Source: an uncultured Granulosicoccaceae bacterium (GTDB lineage: Bacteria > Pseudomonadota > Gammaproteobacteria > CALCKW01). From it: a stretch of DNA of 46,480 nucleotides. Location: positions 1 through 46,480 of the forward strand of contig CALCKW010000057.1 in assembly GCA_937965695.1 (NCBI GenBank). The letters run 5' to 3'. The notes below the pieces were generated by a model. That model did not search any database. It saw only the letters and a list, made by a program, of their open reading frames with translations, and had not been told where the DNA came from. Shown in pieces: positions 1 through 9,024 of this stretch. Position 1 is the first letter of the stretch. The number at the start of each line of letters is the position of its first letter. The position numbers and the translations under genes are program-made.

Positions 1-170
1 AGTTTTTGGTCTTTCATTTAGTGTTGAGCCAATTGTTAATACCTTTACAATAAACGAATGGTGAACTTATTTTCTTGGTCATCATGTACTTTTTGCACAT
101 CGTCAGAAATAACGAAAGCATCTTTAACACGGCCTTGTTAGGCGAAACTAATTCCAAACTTGAGCTACAC

Positions 171-1370
171 ATGGAAAACCCCAAAAACTCTTTGATTAAA
201 GCTTTTTTTGCACATCCAGCTGCTGGAGGAATCCTTCTCTTCCTAGCGGCGATACTCGCGATGGTGATGGCCAACACATCTTTAGATCGCTATTATCAGC
301 TGTTTTTGTCTACACCTTTGGAAATACGTATCGGCACTTTGGAGATCGCCAAACCATTGTTGCTTTGGATAAACGATGCGCTAATGGCTGTGTTTTTCTT
401 TTTGGTGGGATTAGAGCTTAAGCGAGAACTGCTAGAAGGGGAGTTATCAAATGCGAAGGATATTGTGCTTCCTGGGATTGGTGCCGTTGGTGGAATGGTT
501 GCCCCAGCTTTAGTCTATGTATATTTCAATTCAGGCGACGAAGTCGCTTTAAAGGGATGGGCGATCCCGGCAGCAACAGATATCGCTTTCGCTCTCGGGG
601 TGCTAACTCTGTTGGGATCTCGAGTACCAATTGCACTAAAAATATTTCTGACCTCATTAGCTATATTTGATGATATCAGTGCGATCGTCATCATAGCTTT
701 CTTCTACACAGCCAACATTTCACAACTTGCGCTATTGACTGCGGCATGCTGTATTCCCTTTTTGTATTTGCTGAATCGTTTAAATGTAATGTCCAAGGCT
801 CCCTATATAGTACTTGGTATTATAATGTGGACAGCCACACTTAAATCCGGTGTACACGCCACTCTTGCCGGTGTGATTTTGGCGATGTTCATCCCGATAC
901 GGTCGAACCATAACCCTGATGTTTCACCCTTGAAAAATATGGAGCACGGGTTGCACTCGGTGGTTGCCTTTGTGGTACTACCTGTCTTCGCATTTGCAAA
1001 TGCAGGTCTTAGCTTTAAGGGCTTTGGAGCGGAGTCATTGCTTCACAGTGTCCCCATGGGTATTGCACTGGGGCTTTTTTTAGGTAAGCAAGTGGGGATT
1101 TTCGGATTGTGTTGGTTGGCAATTAAAATAAAAATTGCTGATATGCCAAAAGGTATGAGTTGGGGCAGTTTGTACGGAACAGCGGCTCTATGTGGAATAG
1201 GTTTCACAATGAGTCTGTTCATCGGTTCTCTAGCGTTTGAAGAAACAGGAGTGGATCAACACTTTGACGAGCGACTGGGCATCATAGTGGGATCCCTATT
1301 ATCCGGTGTATTGGGTTATGTGGTATTGAGGTTTAGTCTCAAAGGAGCTCCATCGGCATTAGAGCATTAG
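171..1370 (+). CDS. nhaA: Na+/H+ antiporter NhaA
   Basis: Inner-membrane antiporter that exports Na+ (or Li+) in exchange for protons and so supports pH and salt homeostasis. From the chosen ATG the protein has 399 residues, close to the usual 380-400. It is hydrophobic throughout, with the family motifs [13 protein letters not shown] and [12 protein letters not shown] near the middle (the latter precedes the ion-binding aspartates, in [13 protein letters not shown]), and a C-terminal [15 protein letters not shown]. An upstream in-frame ATG at 75 would add 32 residues that do not look like NhaA, so the start at [10 protein letters not shown] is preferred. The next gene is convergent (minus strand), so this looks monocistronic. 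Family assignment is certain; regulation is not visible. Confidence 0.96.
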   Translation: MENPKNSLIKAFFAHPAAGGILLFLAAILAMVMANTSLDRYYQLFLSTPLEIRIGTLEIAKPLLLWINDALMAVFFFLVGLELKRELLEGELSNAKDIVLPGIGAVGGMVAPALVYVYFNSGDEVALKGWAIPAATDIAFALGVLTLLGSRVPIALKIFLTSLAIFDDISAIVIIAFFYTANISQLALLTAACCIPFLYLLNRLNVMSKAPYIVLGIIMWTATLKSGVHATLAGVILAMFIPIRSNHNPDVSPLKNMEHGLHSVVAFVVLPVFAFANAGLSFKGFGAESLLHSVPMGIALGLFLGKQVGIFGLCWLAIKIKIADMPKGMSWGSLYGTAALCGIGFTMSLFIGSLAFEETGVDQHFDERLGIIVGSLLSGVLGYVVLRFSLKGAPSALEH

Positions 1371-1527
1371 TAGTCCTTAAAAGCGGTGGCGAATACGTCT
1401 ATGAATGGGGCATTGCCCAACAGTGAAATTGTGCTTGCTTACTATTCTCAGGTTCTATGTTTCATTTACTGCAAGGGTGGCATATCGCAGTATAGATTCG
1501 TCTACGCGTGTACTTTGTAAACACACC

Positions 1528-2616
1528 TCAGATAGCCGATAGCCGGTCGAGTAATGCGGCATGGCGCTCGCTGAACGGTTGATTTAATAACAGCACGGGT
1601 TTTCCGCCAGTGTTGCACAGATCGATTGTCTGTTTATGCAGAGATGATGAGTCACTGTCGTAGACAACTACGTCAGCGCGGGCAATGTGTTGCGCTATAT
1701 CCCGGTCGCTCGGTCCGCAACGCAGCAAAGCACCTTTTCGCTGGGCTATCCAATCTTGTAACGGGCATGTGGATTGGTCACCGTCACCAACGTAAAGCAC
1801 ACAACGGCTAGACGACGGAGCTTGAAGTGCCTTCGTCTGCTGTCTTTCTTGCTCAATGATCAATTGCTGTTCCAGTACTGTGCGCTCACGCCTGAGTTCT
1901 TCTATCTCCGCGCGTGCTAGAGCAATTTGTTCTGATAAAGCATTTTGTGATGGTTGTGGGTTTTCTTCGCACAGGTGCATCACTTGGCGTTGCGCTGCGA
2001 TCAAACGCTGAAGTAAAAGGTGCTGTTCCTGAGAGTGACGCTCTGTCGCTGCTTGGGCTTCTCGTTGCAACTGCAAAACACGCTTGCCTAAGCTATGTAC
2101 AGCACGCTGCGCATTATCTTGTGTGTGTTTGCTTGCTATACGTTCTCGGGCCGTGGTGTGCCCAAGTAAGTGCAATTCGCCGGCAATCTCGGTCAACAAA
2201 TTGTCACTACTGTGCGGGTGAGTTATCAAAGCCCACCATGCGCCAGCCGTCTCACCGCCTCGGTGGCAACTAAACCAGTAGTCGCGAAGCGCATCCGTTT
2301 TGCGCAATGGTTCAAACCTAATGATCAAATCGGCATGCTGCTGATCCAAGTATTCGCTAAGCCAAACAGAGAAAGGGTGATCGGCTTGTTTTGAAGCCGC
2401 TATTGCCCAGCCGTGCCTTTGCATGCCAATGCTCAGCTCTGTCTCGCCACAGTCGGCCATCGCAATTCGCAGATGGGTATCACTGAGATTCAATCCCACC
2501 AAAGGGCAAAGGGTGTATTCAGACAATTCGTGAATAGCACGGCGCGGTCGAGTTAAGTAGGAGACTTTCGCCCGTGTTGAGTTGTTATTTTCATCGGACA
2601 TGGGCTGCTTGCTCAC
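1528..2616 (-). CDS. DUF2325 domain protein with coiled coil
   Basis: Soluble protein of about 362 residues with no signal peptide. The last 90 residues (from VLYVGDGDQS to the end) match the pattern of DUF2325: a beta strand, a middle ADVVVYDSDSSS and a final GGKPVLLL strand, reminiscent of a Rossmann-like fold. Residues about 165-265 are rich in Gln, Glu and Arg and should form a coiled coil (EIEELRRERTVLEQQL). The N-terminal half has no domain I recognise. The start is uncertain: the GTG at 2616 has no clear ribosome site and an ATG five codons later (2601) is equally possible. The function of DUF2325 proteins is unknown to me. The gene stands alone between convergent nhaA and the lipoprotein gene upstream. 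Confidence 0.8.
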   Translation of the reverse strand: MSKQPMSDENNNSTRAKVSYLTRPRRAIHELSEYTLCPLVGLNLSDTHLRIAMADCGETELSIGMQRHGWAIAASKQADHPFSVWLSEYLDQQHADLIIRFEPLRKTDALRDYWFSCHRGGETAGAWWALITHPHSSDNLLTEIAGELHLLGHTTARERIASKHTQDNAQRAVHSLGKRVLQLQREAQAATERHSQEQHLLLQRLIAAQRQVMHLCEENPQPSQNALSEQIALARAEIEELRRERTVLEQQLIIEQERQQTKALQAPSSSRCVLYVGDGDQSTCPLQDWIAQRKGALLRCGPSDRDIAQHIARADVVVYDSDSSSLHKQTIDLCNTGGKPVLLLNQPFSERHAALLDRLSAI

Positions 2617-2797
2617 TTTTTATTCGTTTCAGTGCTGGTTGTTGGCACTCAACAGTAATTTATATCAAATGAGTATGATTCACAAATGCAAATGCTACTT
2701 AAAATTCTTGGAAAGGCTCTATAGGGAGATTTTTGTCAAAAAAACTCGTTTACTGTGAATCAATGATCTTTTTGATAGAGCCACTATTTTTGGTTAA

Positions 2798-2828
2798 CAA
2801 AAAAAGCCCTCACCAATTTGTTGAGGGC
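2798..2828 (-). terminator. Rho-independent terminator after the lamin-tail lipoprotein gene
   Basis: Read on the minus strand, GCCCTCA and TGAGGGC form a 7-bp stem around a 9-nt loop, followed by a run of seven T. It lies about 80 nt past the stop codon of the lipoprotein gene. Confidence 0.85.
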
Positions 2829-2907
2829 TTCTTAATTTCATGCGATCAATTATCAGTTTATTTGGCTAATCGCTTTCATTTGGCAGCTAAGTGGTGATGC
2901 AACAGAG

Positions 2908-5073
2908 TCACTGGGCGTTACGGCTATCATTCCAAAGCAGCTTAGTTTTATATACCCGGTGTGCAGTATCACGTCCACGTAAATAGATGTAACCCTCATT
3001 GTCTTGCATGTTGGGAACAAGCTGCGTGAATGGGCTAGGTCGGCGCGGGGTTCGTGATGGCACGTTTAGCAGTTCTTGCACATCAACACTACCGTCCGCT
3101 CTTTCTTTGAAGCCAAAGATCCGACTGTTGTTGTCGCGGAGATATGGTTCGTCTCCTTCTGCTGCAGTCGCCATGATCAGTACGTCTTCATCGTTCTGGT
3201 CTTTAACCCACAGGTGGTACCATTGCGACGCGTGAGTTAGGTCAGCGACAGATTCGGAATAGTCATACTGCGGATCGTCTATGGCGTAAGCCCTTTCACT
3301 AGCGCTTAAATTGCGTGGCGACATTTCGACGAAAAACTGTCCGGCAGGAACTGGGAAGCGGTTGCCATTTGTCCTTGATACCAAATAGCGCACACCCATT
3401 TTTGTGGTTCCAGTTGTCAGCTCTGGCGTCAAACTCGGCCAACCCGTATTCGCGTTGTAGGATGTTCGTGGTAGGCGATATACATTCTGTTTGGCCCGCT
3501 CACTGTCCATGTTCCAATAGACATATCCTTCGGTAAACCATAGTGAAAGAGAGCGAAATCTCTGAGACCCTAGTGCAACTAAATTGAAGTTAAGACCGTT
3601 GTCATCTGAGAAATACAAGCGGGAATGCTGGTCAACATCACCCGTGGCCACCCATACATGACCTGTGTACGGGTCTGTCAGGACTGCATGAACGTGGCGA
3701 ATAGTATCGAGATTACTGTTGTCGTCGTAGAATGTTTGCTCTGATTCCCAATCCAGTGCTTTTTCCCATCGAGTATTAGCGCCAGTATTCACGCCGCGGT
3801 AAACAGCATGAGGTGCATTAGAGTCAACAGAGTACTCGCCGGCGTATAGATAATTGGTCGAGCTGTTCTCATCAAAGTGATAAGAAAACCCGTGCTGAAG
3901 GGGCACGTGTTGCATTTTTAGCTCGGGAGCCCACGTATTGAAGTCGCTCGTGGAATAAATATCTGGACCGGAGCTTGCGAAGTACCCACTGGATGTTTTG
4001 AACATCACTGGAGCTCCGGTTGCATACGGAAAAGATCCTACCTTTCGGTCGTTTTTAAAACCGTCTTCGGCGCGAAATAGTTCGCGAGGGACAGTGTAGT
4101 ATATGTGATCGTCCATGTAGCTGAGTAAGAAGTCTGCACGTGGGTTTCCCATGACGACAAGTGATGACACATTGGAAGTCCAATTGACGACTGTCACCTG
4201 GCAGTCACGAACTAGGCCTTCGGTATCTGTGGCGGTAATAAGTGCAGGCCGCTGTTGGCCGGAGGCCCCATTGGTTGTACTGCTTATGACGCCATTGTCG
4301 CTTACTCTTACTGCAGCGCTGTTACTACGCCACGTGACTGGTACCGATGGGCTGGTTTTTAGCTGGTATTCAGTACCTGCTGTTAGCGTCATGTCATTGC
4401 AGTTAAGGCTAAAGCCATTTGCCGGAGTTACGTTTGCGCGTCCCGGCGTAGGGCTCGCAAAATATCCGTAAGTTCTTGCGCCGTCGGGACTACGACCCCA
4501 GCTCTCGTCTTGTGGGACCGAGATAGCTTCAACTCGATCCAGAATACTGTTGTCTCGATGCACAAGAGATAAAGCTTCGGCTCCCATAATGGGGAAACTT
4601 GTATGCAACTCGTTGCGCCTTGCCTTGCGATCAAACCCAGTGCCCCAGACCCGTAAAAAGGCTCCTCCTTCGATCGCGATGTCTGGGAATTCCCACGACT
4701 TGTTTTCGATGCCTCTTGAAGTTAGCTTAAAACCTTCCAAGTTAATTGATTCGTCAGTGCTGTTATGTATCTCCAACCAAGGTCGGCGCCATTCAAAGTC
4801 TGACTTGTTGACAGCACTGTCCGAGAGATAAATGTTAGTCATCAACTCGTTGATCACTAGCCCAATATCTCGATAGACCTCACCTTGTACAAGGGCAGGC
4901 GTGGTGATGCCGTCGCCTGAAGTTCCACCTGATGTGCTCGAAGATGAGCTGCCAGAGTCGCTACATGCGCTTAAAATACCAAAAAAAACAGTGGCGCAAA
5001 GAATTGTCGATTTCTTTTTTGTTGCGGAGCTAATTCGAGGAAGTGTTGAAAGATGTTTGTTTTTCTGATTCAT
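2908..5073 (-). CDS. Lipoprotein with lamin-tail domain and sialidase-like propeller region
   Basis: Predicted exported lipoprotein of 721 residues. The N-terminus has a positively charged stretch, a hydrophobic core and the lipobox LSAC with the lipidated Cys at about residue 37, followed by a Ser/Gly-rich linker. Residues about 70-215 look like a lamin-tail (LTD) domain: VINELM at the start, WLEIHN, then a WGRSPDG and PGRAN ending. Residues about 220-300 resemble a bacterial Ig-like (Big2) domain ending in a Cys-containing strand. The rest (about 305-710) has repeated aromatic, Asp-rich strands such as LYFSDDNGLNF that suggest a beta-propeller like sialidase or BNR proteins; no catalytic motif was identified. 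LTD domains are common in secreted bacterial nucleases and adhesins, but no nuclease domain is seen here. Monocistronic, with its own terminator. Confidence 0.8.
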   Translation of the reverse strand: MNQKNKHLSTLPRISSATKKKSTILCATVFFGILSACSDSGSSSSSTSGGTSGDGITTPALVQGEVYRDIGLVINELMTNIYLSDSAVNKSDFEWRRPWLEIHNSTDESINLEGFKLTSRGIENKSWEFPDIAIEGGAFLRVWGTGFDRKARRNELHTSFPIMGAEALSLVHRDNSILDRVEAISVPQDESWGRSPDGARTYGYFASPTPGRANVTPANGFSLNCNDMTLTAGTEYQLKTSPSVPVTWRSNSAAVRVSDNGVISSTTNGASGQQRPALITATDTEGLVRDCQVTVVNWTSNVSSLVVMGNPRADFLLSYMDDHIYYTVPRELFRAEDGFKNDRKVGSFPYATGAPVMFKTSSGYFASSGPDIYSTSDFNTWAPELKMQHVPLQHGFSYHFDENSSTNYLYAGEYSVDSNAPHAVYRGVNTGANTRWEKALDWESEQTFYDDNSNLDTIRHVHAVLTDPYTGHVWVATGDVDQHSRLYFSDDNGLNFNLVALGSQRFRSLSLWFTEGYVYWNMDSERAKQNVYRLPRTSYNANTGWPSLTPELTTGTTKMGVRYLVSRTNGNRFPVPAGQFFVEMSPRNLSASERAYAIDDPQYDYSESVADLTHASQWYHLWVKDQNDEDVLIMATAAEGDEPYLRDNNSRIFGFKERADGSVDVQELLNVPSRTPRRPSPFTQLVPNMQDNEGYIYLRGRDTAHRVYKTKLLWNDSRNAQ

Positions 5074-5602
5074 ATTCTTGACATTGACGGTAGTGATTTG
5101 TGCAACGGGAAATACGTATACTAAACCAGATACCTTGATTCAGTTGGCAAAAACTAGCCAGTTGATATCTCTCAAGCTGTCAAATAGTCAAAATAGGTCA
5201 AAAAATGAATATCATTTTGTTGCATCGTTAATTAAATGAAACATTGGCTTATGGTTGGCTATAACGAGTTAATGAGCACCCGTTTTTTGGTCTTTAGTTG
5301 GTGTGTAGGGCCGTTTTGTTTCCCTTCCGACATATGGAACAAACTTAAATATTGCTTATTCTTTTCTTTAATTAATCCTATCGTCGAACCCTTAGAAACA
5401 CGTCAATATTTGGCGGCTCTCCTTTTAATGGCTGACGCCCGTGGCCGAGTAGCCACGCCATGCGCTTGATTTGTCATCACCGGTAGAGTTACCTTTTAGG
5501 AGAACCCCTTAATTTCGGGTATTTAGTTGCCGTTTGACCAAAGCCAAGTTCGTCTGAGGGCTTTGGCATTGTCTACCTATATAGCGCTGGTGCAGGTCAA
5601 TA
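5074..5602. other. 529-bp intergenic region between divergent genes
   Basis: Separates the divergent lipoprotein and nitronate monooxygenase genes and should hold both promoters. It is AT-rich near the lipoprotein start. A 77-codon open frame at 5236-5469 lacks a ribosome site and any recognisable domain and is not called. The clearest structure is the hairpin at 5538-5566. No tRNA or known riboswitch was recognised. Confidence 0.5.
5538..5566 (+). other. Hairpin in the leader of the nitronate monooxygenase gene
   Basis: CCAAAGCC and GGCTTTGG form a perfect 8-bp stem around a 13-nt loop, ending 36 nt before the start codon. No T-run follows, so it is not a simple terminator. It may be an operator or an RNA leader structure. 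Confidence 0.45.
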
Positions 5603-6649
5603 ATGCTAGGAAAATTACTGAGTAAACGCCCAATCATTCAGGCACCGATGGCAGGTGTACAGGGCGCAGAGTTGACGATCGCTGTTTGCGAAGCGGGAGG
5701 TATTGGCTCCTTGCCTGGGGCCATGCTTGGATCTGATGCATTGAAAGTTGCGTTGGACAGAATAGTGGCGGAAACAGTGCACCCCTTTAATGTCAATTTT
5801 TTCTGTCACCAACCTCCAGCCGCGGACCCGACTGCTCAGAACCGTTGGCGCGAAAAATTAGCGCCTTACTATGCGGAGTTGTCTGCAGATGGAAATGCGC
5901 CTGCCGGTCCGCCGCGTTTGCCGTTTAGTGCTGAAGCTTTGTCAGTGCTGGAGCCTCATAAACCGAGCATCGTTAGCTTTCATTTTGGCTTACCTAGAGC
6001 AGAGCTTTTGCAAAATGTTAAAGCGATGGGAACTCTTGTTTTAGGTTGTGCGACCAGTGTTGCTGAGGCCGAGTGGTTGCAGGCACATGGTGCGGATGGC
6101 GTAATAGCGCAAGGTATAGATGCCGGAGGACATCAGGGGTGTTTTTTACCCCATTCAGCTTTGACACCATTGAAGTGTTTGGACTTGGTACGTGCTATTG
6201 CTCAGGTGGTGACGGTGCCGGTTATTGCAGCGGGTGGAATCGCTAATCGCATTGATGCAGAAGCGGCGCTTGTCGCCGGTGCTGCAGCTGTTCAAGTGGG
6301 CAGTGCCTATTTGCTCGCTGATGAGGCCACAACCAGTGCCGTCCATCGTGCCGCACTACAAAGCGATGCGGCTAAAAAAACAGCACTGACTAATGTGTTC
6401 TCAGGGGGTAGGGCAAGAGGTATTGTCAATCGATTGATGCGTGAGTTGGGCCCGATAGCTGATCAATTACCCGAGTTTCCCGATGCGGCGGAGGCAATAG
6501 CACCCCTGCGCAGCGCGGCCGAAGCGAACAGCAGCGGAGATTTTTCCCCTCTGTGGAGTGGCGAACGTGGGTATCTTGGGCGATCGTTGCCGGCGGCGCA
6601 GATTACGCGTGATATCTGCCCGAGAAAAGAGAGGACGATACGTGGATAA
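5603..6649 (+). CDS. Nitronate monooxygenase (2-nitropropane dioxygenase family)
   Basis: FMN-dependent TIM-barrel enzyme that oxidises nitronates (deprotonated nitroalkanes such as propionate-3-nitronate) to aldehydes or ketones plus nitrite. The 348-residue length is normal. The N-terminus PIIQAPMAGV is the family opening, the middle VIAQGIDAGGHQG is the substrate/FMN loop, and PVIAAGGIAN followed by AAAVQVGSAYL is the phosphate-binding half of the barrel. The FSGGRARGIVN motif near residue 275 is also typical. The stop codon overlaps the next gene, encoding a MaoC hydratase, by 8 nt, so the two are translated together. Some relatives act on other flavin substrates, so the exact substrate is not fixed. 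Confidence 0.9.
   Translation: MLGKLLSKRPIIQAPMAGVQGAELTIAVCEAGGIGSLPGAMLGSDALKVALDRIVAETVHPFNVNFFCHQPPAADPTAQNRWREKLAPYYAELSADGNAPAGPPRLPFSAEALSVLEPHKPSIVSFHFGLPRAELLQNVKAMGTLVLGCATSVAEAEWLQAHGADGVIAQGIDAGGHQGCFLPHSALTPLKCLDLVRAIAQVVTVPVIAAGGIANRIDAEAALVAGAAAVQVGSAYLLADEATTSAVHRAALQSDAAKKTALTNVFSGGRARGIVNRLMRELGPIADQLPEFPDAAEAIAPLRSAAEANSSGDFSPLWSGERGYLGRSLPAAQITRDICPRKERTIRG
6629..6634 (+). promoter_or_regulatory. Ribosome binding site that fixes a GTG start
   Basis: GAGAGG lies 7 nt before a GTG at 6642. It sits inside the end of the nitronate monooxygenase gene and supports the GTG rather than the in-frame ATG at 6558, which would give 84 nt more overlap and an Arg-rich, non-homologous N-terminus. 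Confidence 0.7.
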
Positions 6650-7091
6650 ATATCTAGACGACTTCGAGGTGGGGCAATTATTTGATGCCGGAGGATTCAC
6701 TCTCAGTGAAGCACAGATCCTCGACTTTGCCATGCTGTACGACCCGCAGCCGTTTCACGTCGATCTTCAGGCGGCTGAACAAGGACCTTATAAAGGCCTG
6801 ATCGCCAGCGGCTTGCAAACTATCGCCTTGAGCTTTCGCATGGTTGTGCAAACGGGTTTGTTTAAGACAGTGAGCATGGGAGGGCCGGGAGTTGACGACC
6901 TCCGTTTCTTGTTTCCGGTACGTCCTGGCGATACGATTAATGTTACCGTTGAAGTTATCGAGGTAACCCCATCTACGTCCAAGCCTGATCGCGGCATGAT
7001 GAAATTGCAGCATCGTGGATATAATCAGGACGGCATCGAAGTCATTCGTTTTATTGTGTTGATGGTAGGGCGGCGCCGTGCCAAACAATAA
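6642..7091 (+). CDS. MaoC family hydratase (hot-dog fold)
   Basis: Predicted enoyl-CoA hydratase or related hot-dog enzyme of 149 residues. After the GTG start the protein reads VDKYLDDFEVGQ, the usual MaoC opening. The hydratase motif YDPQPFHVD holds the D-X4-H catalytic pair at about residues 30-35, followed by GLIASGLQT, matching the conserved Gly-Ser/Ala-Gly helix start. FPVRPGDTINVTVEV is the typical C-terminal strand. The gene overlaps the nitronate monooxygenase gene by 8 nt, so the products may serve the same pathway, for example degradation of an acyl-CoA intermediate, but the substrate cannot be named. Palindromic repeat copy 1 begins about 43 nt downstream. Confidence 0.88.
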   Translation: MDKYLDDFEVGQLFDAGGFTLSEAQILDFAMLYDPQPFHVDLQAAEQGPYKGLIASGLQTIALSFRMVVQTGLFKTVSMGGPGVDDLRFLFPVRPGDTINVTVEVIEVTPSTSKPDRGMMKLQHRGYNQDGIEVIRFIVLMVGRRRAKQ

Positions 7092-7134
7092 TTTTTTTAT
7101 TCTTTAGCTGAAGTAAAAACAGAAGCTAATCAAA

Positions 7135-7197
7135 CTAGGGGGCCTCAGATTAAGTCCGGTCGGTGACGCCGACAGTTTGAGCATGACTTGATCTGAG
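7135..7197 (+). repeat. Palindromic repeat, copy 1 (short, MITE-like)
   Basis: A 63-bp sequence beginning CTAGGGGGCCTCAG and ending GACTTGATCTGAG. Its two ends are imperfect inverted repeats of CTCAGATYAAGTC. The left 40 bp and the right 19 bp match the ends of the larger copy at 12645-12805, which lies in the opposite orientation; about 100 bp of the middle of that copy is missing here. It sits between the MaoC and GNAT genes, 17 nt before the GNAT start codon. Confidence 0.75.
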
Positions 7198-7214
7198 AAT
7201 CCACAGGATACTTC

Positions 7215-7709
7215 ATGGAAGGTCTAACTGTTAGGCAAGCAGAACCGCGCGATGTGCCAGCCTTGTGCGATATTCTAAATACAATTATTGAGATTGGTGG
7301 TACGACCGCTTATGAAGTGCCATTGACAGAAAAAGAATTTGAACTGGGCTACCTGAGTGATGAGCACAGCCTCAGTTGTCTGCTAGCCAGCGATGAAGCT
7401 GGACGTATATTGGGTTTTCAAGCGTTATTACGGAACTCCAAACTAGCGGAATCTTGGGCTGATATCGCGACCTTTGCTGCTATTTCACCAAAAGTGAAAG
7501 GTACCGGAACGGCTTTGTTTGATAGCACTGTGGCGTTTGCAAAAAGCAATAATATCGTCTGTATTAACGCGAGAATTCGTGCTGATAATATTCTAGGGTT
7601 AGGCTATTACAGCAAAATGGGCTTTGTAGATTACGCTGTGAAAAAGGCAGAGCCTCTACGAGACGGCACACCTGTTGATCGTATATCAAAAAAATATCCA
7701 ATTCGTTGA
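7215..7709 (+). CDS. GNAT family N-acetyltransferase
   Basis: Predicted acetyl-CoA-dependent N-acetyltransferase of 164 residues. It opens with LTVRQAEPRDVPALCDILN, the usual first strand and helix. The middle has a strand (ILGFQALL) and an acetyl-CoA loop-like VKGTGTALF, corresponding to the R/Q-x-x-G-x-G/A motif with Lys replacing the first Arg. The end holds NILGLGYYSKMGFVDYAV, matching the last helix and strand of the fold. The spacing resembles the phosphinothricin acetyltransferase branch, but the natural substrate is unknown. A good ribosome site (AGGA) lies 7 nt before the ATG. The gene may use a promoter just inside or beyond the palindromic repeat that ends 17 nt upstream. Confidence 0.85.
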   Translation: MEGLTVRQAEPRDVPALCDILNTIIEIGGTTAYEVPLTEKEFELGYLSDEHSLSCLLASDEAGRILGFQALLRNSKLAESWADIATFAAISPKVKGTGTALFDSTVAFAKSNNIVCINARIRADNILGLGYYSKMGFVDYAVKKAEPLRDGTPVDRISKKYPIR

Positions 7710-8112
7710 ATCATTTATGGCGATGGAATTAGCAGTGCAAAGCTGCTAATTATTTGCTCTTAGCGTGTAAGTAGCTGGTCTACCAACTGTAGACAGCCTG
7801 ACAGCTTAGCTCAACTTGAGGCACACACCTGCGCTGGAAAAAAACCAGCGACAGCTCCGCGTCAGGTACCAGCAAAAAGCGGCGACCCTACAAACGGTCG
7901 TCGCAACGATAATTCGTTTTGACCTGCTGCGAGTCCCAAAGCCAGCACACAAAACAGTGCCAAAGCTAAATAGCGCTAGCGCCGTGTGTATAGGTTCCTA
8001 GCTCTTTAGCGTTTCATCGCGAGTCTATTGGAATATTTCCTGTCGGTGTTCAGCTGGTATGTTCATCAGTGCGGGAGGATGTAATGTTATCCAGCGGCCA
8101 GACACTTTGTTC
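7710..8112. other. 403-bp intergenic region between convergent genes
   Basis: Holds the hairpin at 7727-7751 and a second hairpin at 7832-7850 (CGCTGG, seven A, CCAGCG). No convincing gene is seen: a 61-codon open frame at 7816-8001 lacks a ribosome site and recognisable composition. Confidence 0.45.
7727..7751 (+). terminator. Hairpin after the acetyltransferase gene, probable terminator
   Basis: AATTAGCAG and CTGCTAATT form a perfect 9-bp stem around a 7-nt loop, 17 nt past the stop codon. Only a weak T-rich tail (ATTTGCTCTT) follows, so termination strength is uncertain. Confidence 0.5.
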
Positions 8113-9024
8113 CTACTCACTTTCTGACGTGTCCAACGCTATTGGATATAAATCTTGTAACCAGTTCGCTATTGCCACACCGATTTCCTTGCCAGAGTCC
8201 TCTTGAATAAAATGGCTACCAGCGACAGTAATTTCTCTTTGATTAGGCCATTCACGGCAGTATTCACGAGCGGGCCCAATTAAGATGGCACCCGGTTCAG
8301 CGTTGATAAATAATTTTGGGATGATGCTGGTGTTGAGCCAATTGGCATAGCCCGCCACTAGATTGACCACATCAGGAGGTTCACCGCCGATAGGTATTAG
8401 GCGCGGCCAGTCAAGCATGGGCCAGCGATCTTGTGCCTGTAAAAACGGGCGTCGGTATTCGTCCATCTCCTCTTCACTCATGTCTCGTAAAATGGAACCA
8501 CGCAGCACCTTCTCAATGAAGATATTCTTGTTCAATACCATGTCTTCACCAGCGTCTGATCGAAACCCTTGAAATACCGGGGTTGCAGATTTGTTCCACT
8601 CTTTCCAGTCTTGCAGTGGACGGACAATGCCCTCCATATAGGCAATACCAGCCACCGATTCACGGTGCTGCTCTGCCCAGTGAAATCCAAGTGCGCTGCC
8701 CCAATCATGTAAAACCAACACAGTGTCTTGGTCAACGCCAAGCTCAGCCAATAGAGCCTCTAAGTGTTGATAATGCACGTCAAAGCCGTAGCGCATCGGA
8801 CCGTCACCATCGAGCTTGTCGGAATCTCCCATACCGATGAGGTCCGGTACAATGCAGCGCCCAAGATCTTCCAGCGCAGGAACGACCTCGCGCCATAAAT
8901 AAGAAGAGGTGGGATTGCCGTGTAATAGTACTATCGGGCGGCCACTTCCTGATTCAACATAGGCCATTTTTCGGCCAAGGACCTCTACATATTGCTTGCG
9001 TTCACGCCATTCGGTGCTGCTCAT
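8113..9024 (-). CDS. Haloalkane dehalogenase (alpha/beta hydrolase)
   Basis: Hydrolyses carbon-halogen bonds of haloalkanes to give an alcohol and halide. The 303-residue protein has the subfamily II (LinB/DhaA/DbjA) catalytic set: HGNPTSS with Asn37 as halide-binding residue, nucleophile Asp107 with Trp108 in VLHDWGSALG, acid Glu131 in YMEGIVRP, and base His271 in VAGSHFIQEDS. These match LinB Asn38, Asp108, Trp109, Glu132 and His272 with a shift of one. The start is set by an AAGGAG site 9 nt upstream of the ATG; an earlier in-frame ATG at 9078 would cover that site. The gene stands alone, divergent from the glutamate synthase-like gene. The natural substrate is unknown; marine halogenated compounds are plausible. 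Confidence 0.93.
   Translation of the reverse strand: MSSTEWRERKQYVEVLGRKMAYVESGSGRPIVLLHGNPTSSYLWREVVPALEDLGRCIVPDLIGMGDSDKLDGDGPMRYGFDVHYQHLEALLAELGVDQDTVLVLHDWGSALGFHWAEQHRESVAGIAYMEGIVRPLQDWKEWNKSATPVFQGFRSDAGEDMVLNKNIFIEKVLRGSILRDMSEEEMDEYRRPFLQAQDRWPMLDWPRLIPIGGEPPDVVNLVAGYANWLNTSIIPKLFINAEPGAILIGPAREYCREWPNQREITVAGSHFIQEDSGKEIGVAIANWLQDLYPIALDTSESE

Noticed and set aside
3..5296. A 12-base word (tttttggtcttt) near the window start and again near 5284
   Set aside because: Short AT-rich word with weak flanking similarity; too short to claim a repeat.
5236..5469. 77-codon open frame on the plus strand
   Set aside because: No ribosome site, no domain, atypical composition, and it lies in the divergent promoter region.
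7816..8001. 61-codon open frame in the region after the acetyltransferase gene
   Set aside because: Basic, low-complexity product, no ribosome site; likely chance.
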